This document shows positions 18,201 to 24,528 of a DNA stretch of 26,330 nt, in pieces. This stretch comes from a virus. Where the stretch lies: positions 1 through 26,330 of IMG/VR virus record IMGVR_UViG_3300020442_004553. One strand, 5' to 3'. The notes beneath the pieces were generated by a model. The model was not told the DNA's origin and made no database searches. It worked only from the letters and a program-made list of their open reading frames with translations. Each line of letters starts with the position of its first letter. Within the stretch, counting starts at the first letter, position 1. Made by a program: the position numbers and the translations under genes.

Positions 18201-21186
18201 TTGTAGCTCCAATACCTGCGTCTGCTAAACTAAAAGAATCATCATCTATTTTTAAAATATAATATTGTTTTTCTGTTGATAACCCACTTATTGGAGAGTT
18301 TTGATAATCATAAGAAATTAACTCTCCATCAGAAAATCCATGATCAATAAATGTGATTTTATTTGTAGCTGTGGAGATACCTGATGTAGGTACTCTTAAC
18401 AATCTATTTTCATACCCTTCGCCAGAATTTAAAACCTCCAAACCAACTAATCTACGTTTTGGTTTTGTTAAAAACTTTTGAATTCCAGATGTTCCTATTG
18501 TAGTAAATCCAACGGTGTTTATACCTGCACTAAAATCACCAAACTTTTCAAAAAGTAAAACGCTAGTACTACTTAATACTTGTACAAAATACTCAGAATC
18601 TTTGACTAAAGTTTTTCCAGTATTTTCATTTCCACCAAGATAAGTTCCTATTCCAATAGATGAATAATTTCCTGGATCATATAGAACTGACTCCCCATTA
18701 GAAAGTTTATGCTCACTACTAAAAGTCAAAACATCAGTATCTACATCAACTCCACCACCCTGAGATGCTTGATTAGCATTAAAAGAAATTTCTCTTCTAG
18801 TATTCTCTATTACTGGTTCAAAAGAAGCGCCAGTTCCATTTCCACCACTAAAAGTTATAGAAACTATTGAATTTATATCAAAATCTAATGGGTCAATAAA
18901 AGTTTCTTTTACTTCCCCTCTAACTATAGGTTGTACTAATGCATTTCCGAATTTAGGACTTAAAATAGGTGGATTTATAACATCATAATCAGATCCACCA
19001 TTCAATACATCTACAGAACTAAGAGGTCCATAATAAATTTTATCATTAGATTTGTAACTATAAACCTCAACACCATCTATAAGCATACCTATAGATCCAG
19101 GTGATGTTAAATCAGATTCTCCATCACCAATGTTAACCGATAATGGAAATTTCTTTAATAATTTTTGTGCTGATAGTACTTTTTCTTTCTGAGATAAAAG
19201 TGTAAAATTATGTTCTCCTGCAGGTAATGAAGCATATTTCAAATAATCACCACTACCGATAGAAGACAATGATGGGTATAATCTTATCGTATTACTTGTT
19301 AAAACTTGCACAAAATATGTTCCTTCATTCAATCCCCCGATAGGACTTCCTGATGCTCTATAGACAACTTCAGATCCAGTTATAAAAGAAACATCATTAT
19401 TAAATTTTAATGTTGAATATTGTCCTGTTAAATTATTGTATTCTAACAACTCTGAGACATTATAAGAATATAATGGAGCAGTTATTTCATATGATGGCAA
19501 TGAGTTTGACGCAACATACATATACTCACTATTTTCACTATAAACATTTTGTATGTCAGAAATTATTTTTGGAAATTCTAAATTAACATTAGAAGAACTT
19601 GCATAATTTACTTTTTTTCTTACATCATATTCAAAACTTGAATTGAGAGTAAATGTCTTTGATAAACTAATTTGATTACCAAAAACAGAAATAATTTTTG
19701 CATCAGATACAACAATACTTTGAGAATCTCTAAAGAGAATATCTACACTATCACCATCTTTTAATCTAGACTTATCAATATTAGATTTTAACCTTACTTG
19801 TGATATCAATCCAGGATCAAAAGAATCAATTTTAAATCTTGATGATGTATTGTAAATCCAACTATTTGCAAAAATTTCCTTTTTACTCTTATTACTTAAT
19901 GGATTGAGAATTTTCTCACCAATACTCTTTACATTAATTTCCTCTCCAACAGAAAGAGGTGCATTTTTAGTTATTGATTCATAATTAGAAATAATTCCAG
20001 TAATTCTAAACGTTACTTTTTTGGTAATATCTCCATTTTCATAACCATAATAAGTATCATTTGATGTAATAGTGGAGGCTACTTCTACTTCTTCTACAAT
20101 TCCAGAACAACCAAAAAATTGATTAATACTCTTACTGGAATACGTAACTACATTATTACCGACATTTAATACTCCAGATTCTGGAAATCCAATCGTAGTA
20201 TCAACAGTAAGAGTTGATGCACCAATACTTGAAGAATCTGTGGTTTTTGTAGTTCCAGTAATTACAAAATTGCCAAAAACTGGTGGAAATGTATCATCAT
20301 ATCCAGAAAACAGCAGCATTTTGAAGAACTGCTTCGTACCTCTTTTGAGAATATCTACTTCTGATACTGTAGCATAAGTATTAGAATCAGTATTTTTGTA
20401 TATTTGCTGTCCCTCTAAAGACAAAGGATCTCCACTTATTAATTCAGTTAAAATAACTTGCCTTCTTAAGTGATTTGCTGATGAGGGTTTAATTAAATAT
20501 TGCTCAAGATCTACTAAGTTTGGAGTTTCTCCATATAAAACACCAAAGAGTATTCTAAACGCCTCTTCAGTACCCTTAGTTTCGTAAAAAGTTTTAGCTT
20601 CTTTTATAAAATTGCCAACATTTAAATTAGAATCAAAATCATATCCTTCTAATCCAGGAGTAAAGGAATATTTTAATTTTTTATAAAATTCCTGTAAAAA
20701 TATTGAACTTAAATTAGTTACCTCTGATTGATTTGTGTGAGATTGTGCTGAAGATTCACTAAAAATTAACTCACCATTGTTCATTCCAGAATCATAACCA
20801 GTGATTCCAGAAAATCCACGAACACATCCAATGAATGACGATGAATTTTTACTAGTATATGTTATGATTTCATCATCAACTTTAAATAATCCATAAGTTT
20901 CTGGAAATCCTTTAGTACTAGAAACTTCTATTGTTGTTTGTGTAGAGTTAATATCCGATGTTAACTCTACAGTATCAGTAATTACCTCAGGAATTAATCG
21001 ATTTAGATTTATATACTGATCTAAATTCTCAACAATATCTACAGGACCACCTTGATATTCTTGAGAAATGTAATATTGTTTTAAAAACTCAGAGAATTTA
21101 GGATTTTCACTTAAAATAAACTCTGGTATCTGACTTTCTATAACATCCTGAATTTGTACTCTGGGAGAGAAACCAGTTTCTATCAT
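9271..21186 (-). CDS. 7: giant gp7-like baseplate wedge protein, 3971 residues
   Basis: The gene lies between gp6 and gp8, the place of T4 gene 7 (1032 residues). Its N-terminus resembles the wedge-core part of T4 gp7: 'IPEFILSENPKFSEFLKQYY' (20-39), 'FYETKGTEEAFRILFGVLYG' (200-219; T4 has 'YSTKGIEASYKFLFKVLYN') and 'EGQQIY' (258-263). The remaining ~3700 residues are beta-rich and modular: 'H.L..G..V.Y...GL..GTYFV..V' units at about 582-645, 813-892, 935-995 and 1790-1852; GxGY units at about 720-760, 1055-1165, 2023-2082, 3278-3378 and 3723-3793; a YHYH-type domain at about 1215-1340; and many scattered GIG(S/T)T turns. The C-terminus has 'FSWGRLSGFSRGSSPISIGV'. AGAGG seven bases upstream supports the ATG, one base after the gp6 stop. 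It probably forms part of the wedge plus a long peripheral extension; the gene symbol rests on position and the N-terminal match. Confidence 0.85.
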   Translation of the reverse strand: MIETGFSPRVQIQDVIESQIPEFILSENPKFSEFLKQYYISQEYQGGPVDIVENLDQYINLNRLIPEVITDTVELTSDINSTQTTIEVSSTKGFPETYGLFKVDDEIITYTSKNSSSFIGCVRGFSGITGYDSGMNNGELIFSESSAQSHTNQSEVTNLSSIFLQEFYKKLKYSFTPGLEGYDFDSNLNVGNFIKEAKTFYETKGTEEAFRILFGVLYGETPNLVDLEQYLIKPSSANHLRRQVILTELISGDPLSLEGQQIYKNTDSNTYATVSEVDILKRGTKQFFKMLLFSGYDDTFPPVFGNFVITGTTKTTDSSSIGASTLTVDTTIGFPESGVLNVGNNVVTYSSKSINQFFGCSGIVEEVEVASTITSNDTYYGYENGDITKKVTFRITGIISNYESITKNAPLSVGEEINVKSIGEKILNPLSNKSKKEIFANSWIYNTSSRFKIDSFDPGLISQVRLKSNIDKSRLKDGDSVDILFRDSQSIVVSDAKIISVFGNQISLSKTFTLNSSFEYDVRKKVNYASSSNVNLEFPKIISDIQNVYSENSEYMYVASNSLPSYEITAPLYSYNVSELLEYNNLTGQYSTLKFNNDVSFITGSEVVYRASGSPIGGLNEGTYFVQVLTSNTIRLYPSLSSIGSGDYLKYASLPAGEHNFTLLSQKEKVLSAQKLLKKFPLSVNIGDGESDLTSPGSIGMLIDGVEVYSYKSNDKIYYGPLSSVDVLNGGSDYDVINPPILSPKFGNALVQPIVRGEVKETFIDPLDFDINSIVSITFSGGNGTGASFEPVIENTRREISFNANQASQGGGVDVDTDVLTFSSEHKLSNGESVLYDPGNYSSIGIGTYLGGNENTGKTLVKDSEYFVQVLSSTSVLLFEKFGDFSAGINTVGFTTIGTSGIQKFLTKPKRRLVGLEVLNSGEGYENRLLRVPTSGISTATNKITFIDHGFSDGELISYDYQNSPISGLSTEKQYYILKIDDDSFSLADAGIGATISSNFNKRKPVGFNDFGSGYQTFKYPDISLNVEFTAVGIGSTIFTGNINATPVVRGEIIDTYVYDGGSNIGSTILNYENNPDIQIKNGKDAILSPIIINGQIRDIFIQYSGTEYNSEPTIKANGDGSGAKFRPVIENGKIVNVIVINTGSGYSSNTTITVESAGKNAVLKSNVRSLSVNNNIQFKDATNTKVEASELLISTPNNNIQYAICGYSDILANNFNDDASEHSPLIGWAYDGNPIYGSYGYSDPSDINSSVKKLVSGYTKSLSNVHNRPPSFALGFFEEDYTYDASGDLDEYNGRFCLTPEFPNGTYAYFATSSIDGDGNIIGVFPYFIGNRYRSAILPENTSLSQNFDFNKSKLLRNTFPHGVNEEFIDNDFITESNEGFNQLVKIDSVSEGSIDKIAVVSSGSGYQVDDILKFDEEISKGQGLYVKVSELEGKLINSLETTITSFENVVITKKDDETIEVKISPYHNLENLDNVIISGLSTIATEISGYYQINVNSPTSTLVGTISSESNQVIDILSSRIPESISIGSSIGIGTESFTILNIFEDLNVIRASRQFISIAHTAPLPINFVPDKFTVSKKSDFFESSYNDLIYFNPQNSIGIGTTPGAGIGVTYNIGIQTNHVVSIPTQSIYLPNHPFKTNQAVILSKPTTASAIGVANTPSSGSFNIPESGDTQTVYVIRKSHDYIGIVTQIGLTTTTNGLYFTSNATDDFAYSLESNYLQSLATVEKVSTLVSLSTSHMMQNGDTISLTVEPNLSVGIGTSTAVRVKYDSLTEKLLINPIEFSSAGINTTTNKISISDHNLKTGDKVVYASENPAVGLSTGTYFVYRVDDNNIHLCETKIDSLSNPPIVVGITTAPTATHEISLVNPPITAIKNNDIVFDLSDSSLRGYDFKLYYDETFKDEFVSTGSTNQFSVVGIDTVGFSTASITVKYDNLISDLSPLFYNIEKSGYISTADTNIDNYSQIRYEESHLNGSYRINNVESDTFTISHPIKPEKLSYTKSECDTLSYKTNSKTEFGGIKNLSIISSGFGYESIPQFISTETGSGIGAELKLSSDTIGEVNQINIVSEGFDYSSDLTLRPTAKVPTQLISNNSNIVESIDVFDGGKNFIEEPGLVLIEKDTGKLIESGLITPNISGNSLISVNIESSPKGVLNGSLLDVRTINNSNGVAITLHEASTSGIVTCTLATPLSGFSVEPFAVGDKIYVEGLEKHTSVGDGFNSDDYGYVFFTVTSYSNGGTIIPRKLEFDLSSYTTNPGIALTSGTYGTIINYNNYPKFTVNTRFAEFLTNETVEVKQNDSFTNTDAKIVIVNGNSIKVSGNYIFEIGDTIRGAQSGSIATINEINISEGVFNIDFSFEKSFGWRDETGKLNNDTQVIEDNDYYQNLSYTVKTKQTWENIVSPVNSLLHPTGLKNFADTEILQPSGVVATSSSESTIYIHDIFSENRVDTVNNFDLVRDTDVNNSTSKFLEFDKEKLTDYVEIRTNRVLEIDDISDEFSNNNLDIDDEVNLTAINANKQFSKFLVQIASKDYSQVQFSEVLVLNNNNGDIYTLQKGNISNTEDIIGEVTGATNNQNELFLRFSPEEVYNTSYNIKHLDTSFTNFVTGISTFSIGFIDLIGVTTTVSSGSTASILIKDTSQTKAVHTYAHVLNNSTNEMNYVELLVDHDGQNTNISEFYFDTDESDFSGDGSFIGSFGASISNGILTFDYTNNSDDSVTIRTKNVGFGTTASGIGTYRFSKLGQPEGDEKTVTFDSNYANTSIASTTIQPFDISEFNSIKSTLRVSIGQTSALHQLMVLTDTFSSNKDVHIIQYPFLSIGSTSGIGTFGVEISGGGYDGELKFYPDSQYVGTENIEILSFSENFHHDFDDNNLPEDLEFGNIQETMKLSKFISINDEDVFKDSFDLTYDGIPIFMKTFDPGDNSVLNITQDEHTLNISDHFFSSGEELNYRPKSSFTTVSPDAIGIVTTQNHLGVNTTLLPSTVYAIKVNNGKLKLATTKENALSGIAITFNSIGSGNAHELEMSITDSKSLISIDGLIQDPISYSLLSYSNVSESIGVGDSIIHLSGISSIRLSDLLKVDDEYIKVLNVGLGTTSTGPISFGGTFPLINVERGIAGTLATSHVQNSTMDLYRGSYTINENKIHFTDAPVGVLEDQIFEDTDNLPEGRSRFFGRTFLRLDYDSNQIFDNISDTFTGLDQRYTLTSGGINTVGLGTSGGAGIVVINGVYQAPTTDNNQNNNFNIEEESSIGISSIVFTGITSANGSIVISDDDVNQNELPRGGIIVSLGSTPGLGYAPLVGASVTAIISGGSIVSIGIGTTGNWGSGYREPVSIAVTDSSHSGNEASITASVGAGGSLAFTINDGGTGYSNPKIDIEPPLYSNLEVIGHSRIGIGTTTDTGFGMLLDIDVSAASTTGIGSTLFQVSKFSISRKGYGFKKGDVIRAVGLVTASGLSEPVEHFELTVLDTFTDNFSAWQFGQIDYIDPIDNFQDGVRTRFDLKYDGDLVSFEKNRSNPDSQVIDYGPLLLVFLNGILQQPNIAYTFEGGTSVTFTNPPKTNDKVSIFFYRGSENDSSVVVGNEIVKVGDDLKVFSKNNLPGITTTQDDSRIITRVAGFDLVQTNLYLGDGIDSNIFKPTSWTKQKSDKVLEGHVVSKARDSIETQIYPTAKVIDYLNSTDVEIFVDNAEFFNYEEPGSIDFDCVVLPYNPDPVAAGLSAVVSAAGTIQSLLILEPGSGYVGSSLTVSISSPPIIGSGIGSTATATVSIVNGSINSSTIVEQGLGYSQTNPPQVLVPTPSPTYENITGITNVEGFSGGIVGIGTTVGIGTDLAIKFELDGTLSPFAGLSTNYRIYINNTKVGTGVTSILDTDTEIVGIGTQCLDNVYNISGYDASAGIITCNVQSSTNIVDIATTGTIDNPVATFSWGRLSGFSRGSSPISIGVSGHNVQSGLSTFPTIQRRGYGLRSLGALSKVI

Positions 21187-21187
21187 A

Positions 21188-23098
21188 TTACAACCTCTTT
21201 ATTTCTCCGTTTGAATAGCTAGATCTATAATAATTTTCAGATGTAAATATTACTCCAGATTTATCATCTCCAGATGCAATAACATCTTTAACGATATTTA
21301 TCTTACTTTTGTTGACGCTAAAAGAGAGATATAAATCTTTCAATCCCACAACGTCATTAGATTCTGGGAACGCCTGTATTTCAATAGTATCTCTATCAAG
21401 AACAGTATTTGTTATAATTACTGTATTGAGAATTACTTCTCCTTTTTCATAATCAACAGTTCCTGCACCTTGAACAATAATAGGAGTAGTAGAGTTTCCA
21501 GATGAATCAGTTTCTTCATCTCTCACGATAGCAATTGTTCCTGTTTTTAAATCTGCATTTGGAATATCTGTAATGTAAACTGTACTATTTTCTCCTAGGA
21601 TATTAAATCCTGTTGATTTAATATTTCTTCCATTGGGATTTACATGAAACTTGTTGCCAAAACATATTTCATATTGAGCTTGAGTATTCATCAATGCTTT
21701 TAGATCACGTCTAATTACAACTTTTGTGATATTAGAAGTAATTCCTTCATCGGTATTATCAATGACTTGTTGTATTTTACTGTACTTAAATCTTCCTCCG
21801 AATGAATTTAAATCGGTAGATTCTGCATATTTTGTAAGTGAGTTAGTAACTCTACTCTTCAAATCATTTGCATTCGCAATTTTTGAATTATCAAAATAAA
21901 CTGAAGTATCAATCTCAACATATAAAACCTTTAAATCTATTATCTCTGGACTAATTCCAGAAACTGAGTATAACTTCAATTTATTTTTTATAGTATCTTT
22001 TACCAAATCAGAAACATAAGTTCCATTTTTTGGTTTTATACTAATAAAAACCTTTCCAAATTCTGGAGGATCTAATTCTTCACCACCAATTACTGAAACT
22101 GATTCTGTTTGTGGATAGATTTTTGATTTTATAATAGTTTCATAATCACTTGCAGTAACCGCTCTATATTGCGAAGAATAAAGACGAGGAGCGTAGTTTT
22201 TGATTGAGTCAATAGTTTCTATGTCAGAACCATTTTGTGACGCTTGTAGGGTCGTTAAAGCGCTTGTAGTGGTGATTAGTGGCGAATCATTCTCATCATG
22301 AATAGATCCACTGAAAGAAAAATTATTAGCTCCATTTCCATCTTTTCCATTTGTAACCAGATATGTTACTGTTATAACATCTCCATTACTCAATTTCTTA
22401 CCAAAAATATCATCACCGAACAATATCTCATATTTTTCATCTTTTACTTCTTGTATTAAGAATATTTCTGAAAATTTATTTACATCAAAAATATTTTCAA
22501 CTAAAGTATATAATCTACCTAAACCAGTTTCATTTGATGATTTAACATAAACTCTAATTGTTGAAGTATCAATGAATGAATTATTCAAAACAAATCTTTG
22601 ATCTAAAGATCCATCATAAACAAATTGTTTTTTTAACAGAGTTCCCTCTTTAATAGTAAGATTACTAAAGGTTGCTACACCATCAATAACTGATGCACTA
22701 GTGTCTTCAGGAATTGAAAATACATAAGAGGTGTCAGATGCGGTACCAGTACACACTAGACCCGCCTTTAAGGTCACTGTAGACGTTTCAGAGGTAGTAG
22801 TAGCAGTGAAAGATATTGACGCATCAGAGCACGTTCTGGACTTAGGTACGTATCCTATACTTCTTGCCAGAGATACTACATTTTCCCTTAAAGTTGCAGA
22901 TTCTAAAAAAGATTCGTTAACAATTAAGTTTGAATTAAATGCAGTTATGTAAGTATTGTATGCTAAAGTATCGATCAAAATTGAAAAATTTGATCCTTCA
23001 AAATCAAAATCAGTAAAAGTTGAGTTTGATCGAAGATAATCTTTGATCGATGCTTTTATTTGATCAAAATCTAAGTTTGTATATTTGGTAAAAGGCAT
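21188..23098 (-). CDS. 6: baseplate wedge subunit gp6, 636 residues
   Basis: T4 gp6 (660 residues) forms the continuous inner ring of the baseplate and belongs to the gpJ-like wedge family. The length here is close to that. The N-terminal part (residues 1-95) has the family pattern 'FTKYTNLDFDQIK', 'FEGSNFSILIDTLAYNTY' and 'LRENVVSLARSIGY'. Residues about 212-250 hold 'KYEILFGDDIFGKKLSNGD', typical of gpJ-like domains, and about 311-360 hold 'YRAVTASDYETII', 'YPQTESVSVIGGEE' and 'PPEFGKVFISIKP'. The gene starts four bases after gp25 ends and stops one base before the gp7-like ATG, so the three are one transcription unit. Nothing looks truncated. Confidence 0.95.
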   Translation of the reverse strand: MPFTKYTNLDFDQIKASIKDYLRSNSTFTDFDFEGSNFSILIDTLAYNTYITAFNSNLIVNESFLESATLRENVVSLARSIGYVPKSRTCSDASISFTATTTSETSTVTLKAGLVCTGTASDTSYVFSIPEDTSASVIDGVATFSNLTIKEGTLLKKQFVYDGSLDQRFVLNNSFIDTSTIRVYVKSSNETGLGRLYTLVENIFDVNKFSEIFLIQEVKDEKYEILFGDDIFGKKLSNGDVITVTYLVTNGKDGNGANNFSFSGSIHDENDSPLITTTSALTTLQASQNGSDIETIDSIKNYAPRLYSSQYRAVTASDYETIIKSKIYPQTESVSVIGGEELDPPEFGKVFISIKPKNGTYVSDLVKDTIKNKLKLYSVSGISPEIIDLKVLYVEIDTSVYFDNSKIANANDLKSRVTNSLTKYAESTDLNSFGGRFKYSKIQQVIDNTDEGITSNITKVVIRRDLKALMNTQAQYEICFGNKFHVNPNGRNIKSTGFNILGENSTVYITDIPNADLKTGTIAIVRDEETDSSGNSTTPIIVQGAGTVDYEKGEVILNTVIITNTVLDRDTIEIQAFPESNDVVGLKDLYLSFSVNKSKINIVKDVIASGDDKSGVIFTSENYYRSSYSNGEIKRL

Positions 23099-23102
23099 AT
23101 TT

Positions 23103-23504
23103 TTATCTCGTTGCCTCTAAGATGAATGAAAACTCTTGTGTTGGAAGTTCTTGTCCAACAATGGTAAAAGATACAGTTGCTTCAAATTCATTAATATCTG
23201 GTCTTGGAAAGACATCTACCTCAACATTTTCAACTCTTGGTTCATAATTTTCAATAATGTTCTTGATTTGATCACGAACTACTGATGCTGTACCAATATC
23301 AACAAATTCAAATAAACTAGAATGTACATTTGACCCCAATTCAGGTGAAAAAAACCTTTCATTGGGCATAGTTTCAACCAGATTTCGAATAGAACGGATA
23401 ATTGCGTTCTGATTCTTAAGAATGGTGAGATCCTTTGTTACTGGATGGGCATCAAAGGATAAACTGATATCTTTAAATGACCTGGATATCCTCTTTACTG
23501 CCAT
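23103..23504 (-). CDS. 25: baseplate wedge subunit gp25 (lysozyme-like sheath initiator), 133 residues
   Basis: T4 gp25 (132 residues) is the wedge protein whose fold resembles an inactive lysozyme and which anchors the first tail-sheath ring; it is conserved in all contractile systems. The length matches. 'EPRVENVEVDVFP' (88-100) contains the family's conserved E-P-R motif, and 'QNAIIRSIRNLV..MPNERFF' (32-52) is the typical central helix. It opens the late baseplate operon, with a late promoter variant about 33 nt upstream. The ATG is kept because the preceding leader holds the promoter and no upstream coding signal. Confidence 0.95.
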   Translation of the reverse strand: MAVKRISRSFKDISLSFDAHPVTKDLTILKNQNAIIRSIRNLVETMPNERFFSPELGSNVHSSLFEFVDIGTASVVRDQIKNIIENYEPRVENVEVDVFPRPDINEFEATVSFTIVGQELPTQEFSFILEATR

Positions 23505-23536
23505 TTTTTGACAAATATAAGTGAAGACTGTTCAAT

Positions 23537-23544
23537 TATTTATG
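23537..23544 (-). promoter_or_regulatory. probable T4-type late promoter (CATAAATA) upstream of gene 25
   Basis: The minus strand reads CATAAATA in the 50-bp gap between the 220-residue gene and gp25, 32 nt before the gp25 ATG. It differs from the T4 consensus only in the first base, which is the position I recall as most variable in cyanophage late promoters. Confidence 0.6.
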
Positions 23545-23554
23545 AGCTTATCTT

Positions 23555-24217
23555 TTATTTTATCCAAAAACCCTTTCTAAGGTAGTCTGGGTCTTCAACA
23601 TATCGATAATTTTCCATATTTCCCACTTCTTGGTCGTTCCAAACAGGAATTGCAACCGAATTTCCATATCTAAAGTCAGGATTTCTTCTAAAATGCACCT
23701 CAATTAACTTATTATCAATGAATTCGCAGTTAATCCAACCGTAACGATACAATCCAATGGTGGTTAATATCTTAGGATATGGTATTTCTTTGTCTATTTT
23801 CTCCCATTTAGTAAATCTATAGAGATTATTCTCATCTTTATACCCCTTTACGATGAGTCTTTGTCTTTTTACGTGATAATCAACAGAATGTTCCTGCATC
23901 CATTGAGGATAACATCCAGTTCTATCTTCATGATACTCATAATCAACTGAATAATGATCTCCTTCAAACACCTCACACCAAAATTCACCAGGATGTAGGT
24001 GTTCAGTATCCTTTTCTATATGTTCAATACGTGCATAACGTCCCATACCCATGAAATTCATACATGGGCGCACAATATAAAAACCAGGTTTAGGAACTTC
24101 CAATCCCGCAGGACCACAAGTATAACCTAAACGCTGGCTTAAAAACAGTTTGTTGTATATCCACAAATGCTGCGGAAGGATGCGGTTCCACTCTTCCGCA
24201 ACAGTTTGGGCGTACAC
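23555..24217 (-). CDS. conserved phage protein of unknown function, 220 residues; possible ATP-grasp-like fold
   Basis: I do not recognise the family with certainty. The order of motifs recalls an ATP-grasp core: 'YIVRPCMNFMGMGRYARI' (47-64) could be the nucleotide-binding glycine-rich loop, 'FWCEVFEGDHYSVDYEY' (79-95) matches the style of 'E.F.EG.EYSVD' in that fold, and 'IEVHFRRN' (172-179) sits where ATP-grasp enzymes have acidic metal ligands. The N-terminal lobe would be short, so it may be a reduced or inactive version. The start is GTG at 24217, overlapping the upstream TAG by one base (TAGTG), with AAGG just upstream; a TAA two codons earlier rules out extension. Base composition is richer in G+C than the giant genes. 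It is separated from gp25 by a late promoter and is probably expressed with the accessory block. Confidence 0.85.
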   Translation of the reverse strand: MYAQTVAEEWNRILPQHLWIYNKLFLSQRLGYTCGPAGLEVPKPGFYIVRPCMNFMGMGRYARIEHIEKDTEHLHPGEFWCEVFEGDHYSVDYEYHEDRTGCYPQWMQEHSVDYHVKRQRLIVKGYKDENNLYRFTKWEKIDKEIPYPKILTTIGLYRYGWINCEFIDNKLIEVHFRRNPDFRYGNSVAIPVWNDQEVGNMENYRYVEDPDYLRKGFWIK

Positions 24218-24360
24218 TACTTACCTTGACCCCTCAGGCGCTTACGAGCATTATTACGAGACGACGCGGCGTACTTCGTATGCTGCCCGCTTCCTTGACG
24301 AGTTTTTTTCGGGGTAGATTCAATTTTATTTCCACCCGAGAGACTTTTGCGTGTTGCCAT
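24217..24360 (-). CDS. very small, highly basic conserved phage protein, 47 residues
   Basis: The gene encodes 47 residues opening MATRKSLSGGNKIESTPKKT and ending 'RNNARKRLRGQGK'. Lys and Arg make up over a quarter of the residues, with few hydrophobics, so it is probably disordered or nucleic-acid-binding. Start and stop are tightly fixed: AGGAG at 24370-24374 lies nine bases before the ATG, the ATG overlaps the upstream stop (TAATG), and its own TAG overlaps the next start (TAGTG). Its G+C content is high (33 of 60 bases in the line 24241-24300). I recall near-identical tiny basic proteins in several T4-like cyanophages, but know no function; a nucleic-acid-associated role is only inferred from charge. 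Confidence 0.8.
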   Translation of the reverse strand: MATRKSLSGGNKIESTPKKTRQGSGQHTKYAASSRNNARKRLRGQGK

Positions 24361-24527
24361 TAGTTTTCACTCCTAATAATTTTAGTTTCTAATTCATCAG
24401 ATAAAGGAGACCCAGTGTTATAAAATTCTTCAGCCAGGTCTTGCATAGCATCAAAATACTCATCTTGCGAAAGATTCTCATGGACGAGTTTGCCCTCACG
24501 GTAGATGTTGTATGTTTCTGTTATCAT
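24360..24527 (-). CDS. small acidic conserved phage protein, 55 residues, unknown function
   Basis: The protein starts MITETYNIYREGKLVHENLS and continues with 'DEYFDAMQDLAEEFYNTGSP', ending in a short Lys/Glu tail. It looks like a compact beta-beta-alpha protein with net negative charge, a type often seen in T4-like cyanophages ('Y.IYR.GKLV...L...EYF..M.DL..EFY.TG'). The ATG at 24527 lies one base after the glycosyltransferase stop (TGA-G-ATG). A longer frame reaches back to 24716 inside the glycosyltransferase gene, but the region before 24527 encodes a Cys/Leu/Arg-rich sequence without family character and is rejected as coding. The stop overlaps the next start (TAATG). Confidence 0.8.
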   Translation of the reverse strand: MITETYNIYREGKLVHENLSQDEYFDAMQDLAEEFYNTGSPLSDELETKIIRSEN

Positions 24528-24528
24528 C

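Noticed and set aside
9271-21186. Assembly artefact or fusion of several genes as explanation for the 3971-residue frame
   Set aside because: The frame is open throughout, its N-terminus and C-terminus both carry conserved patterns, the same module types run across the whole length, and the flanking gene spacing is tight.
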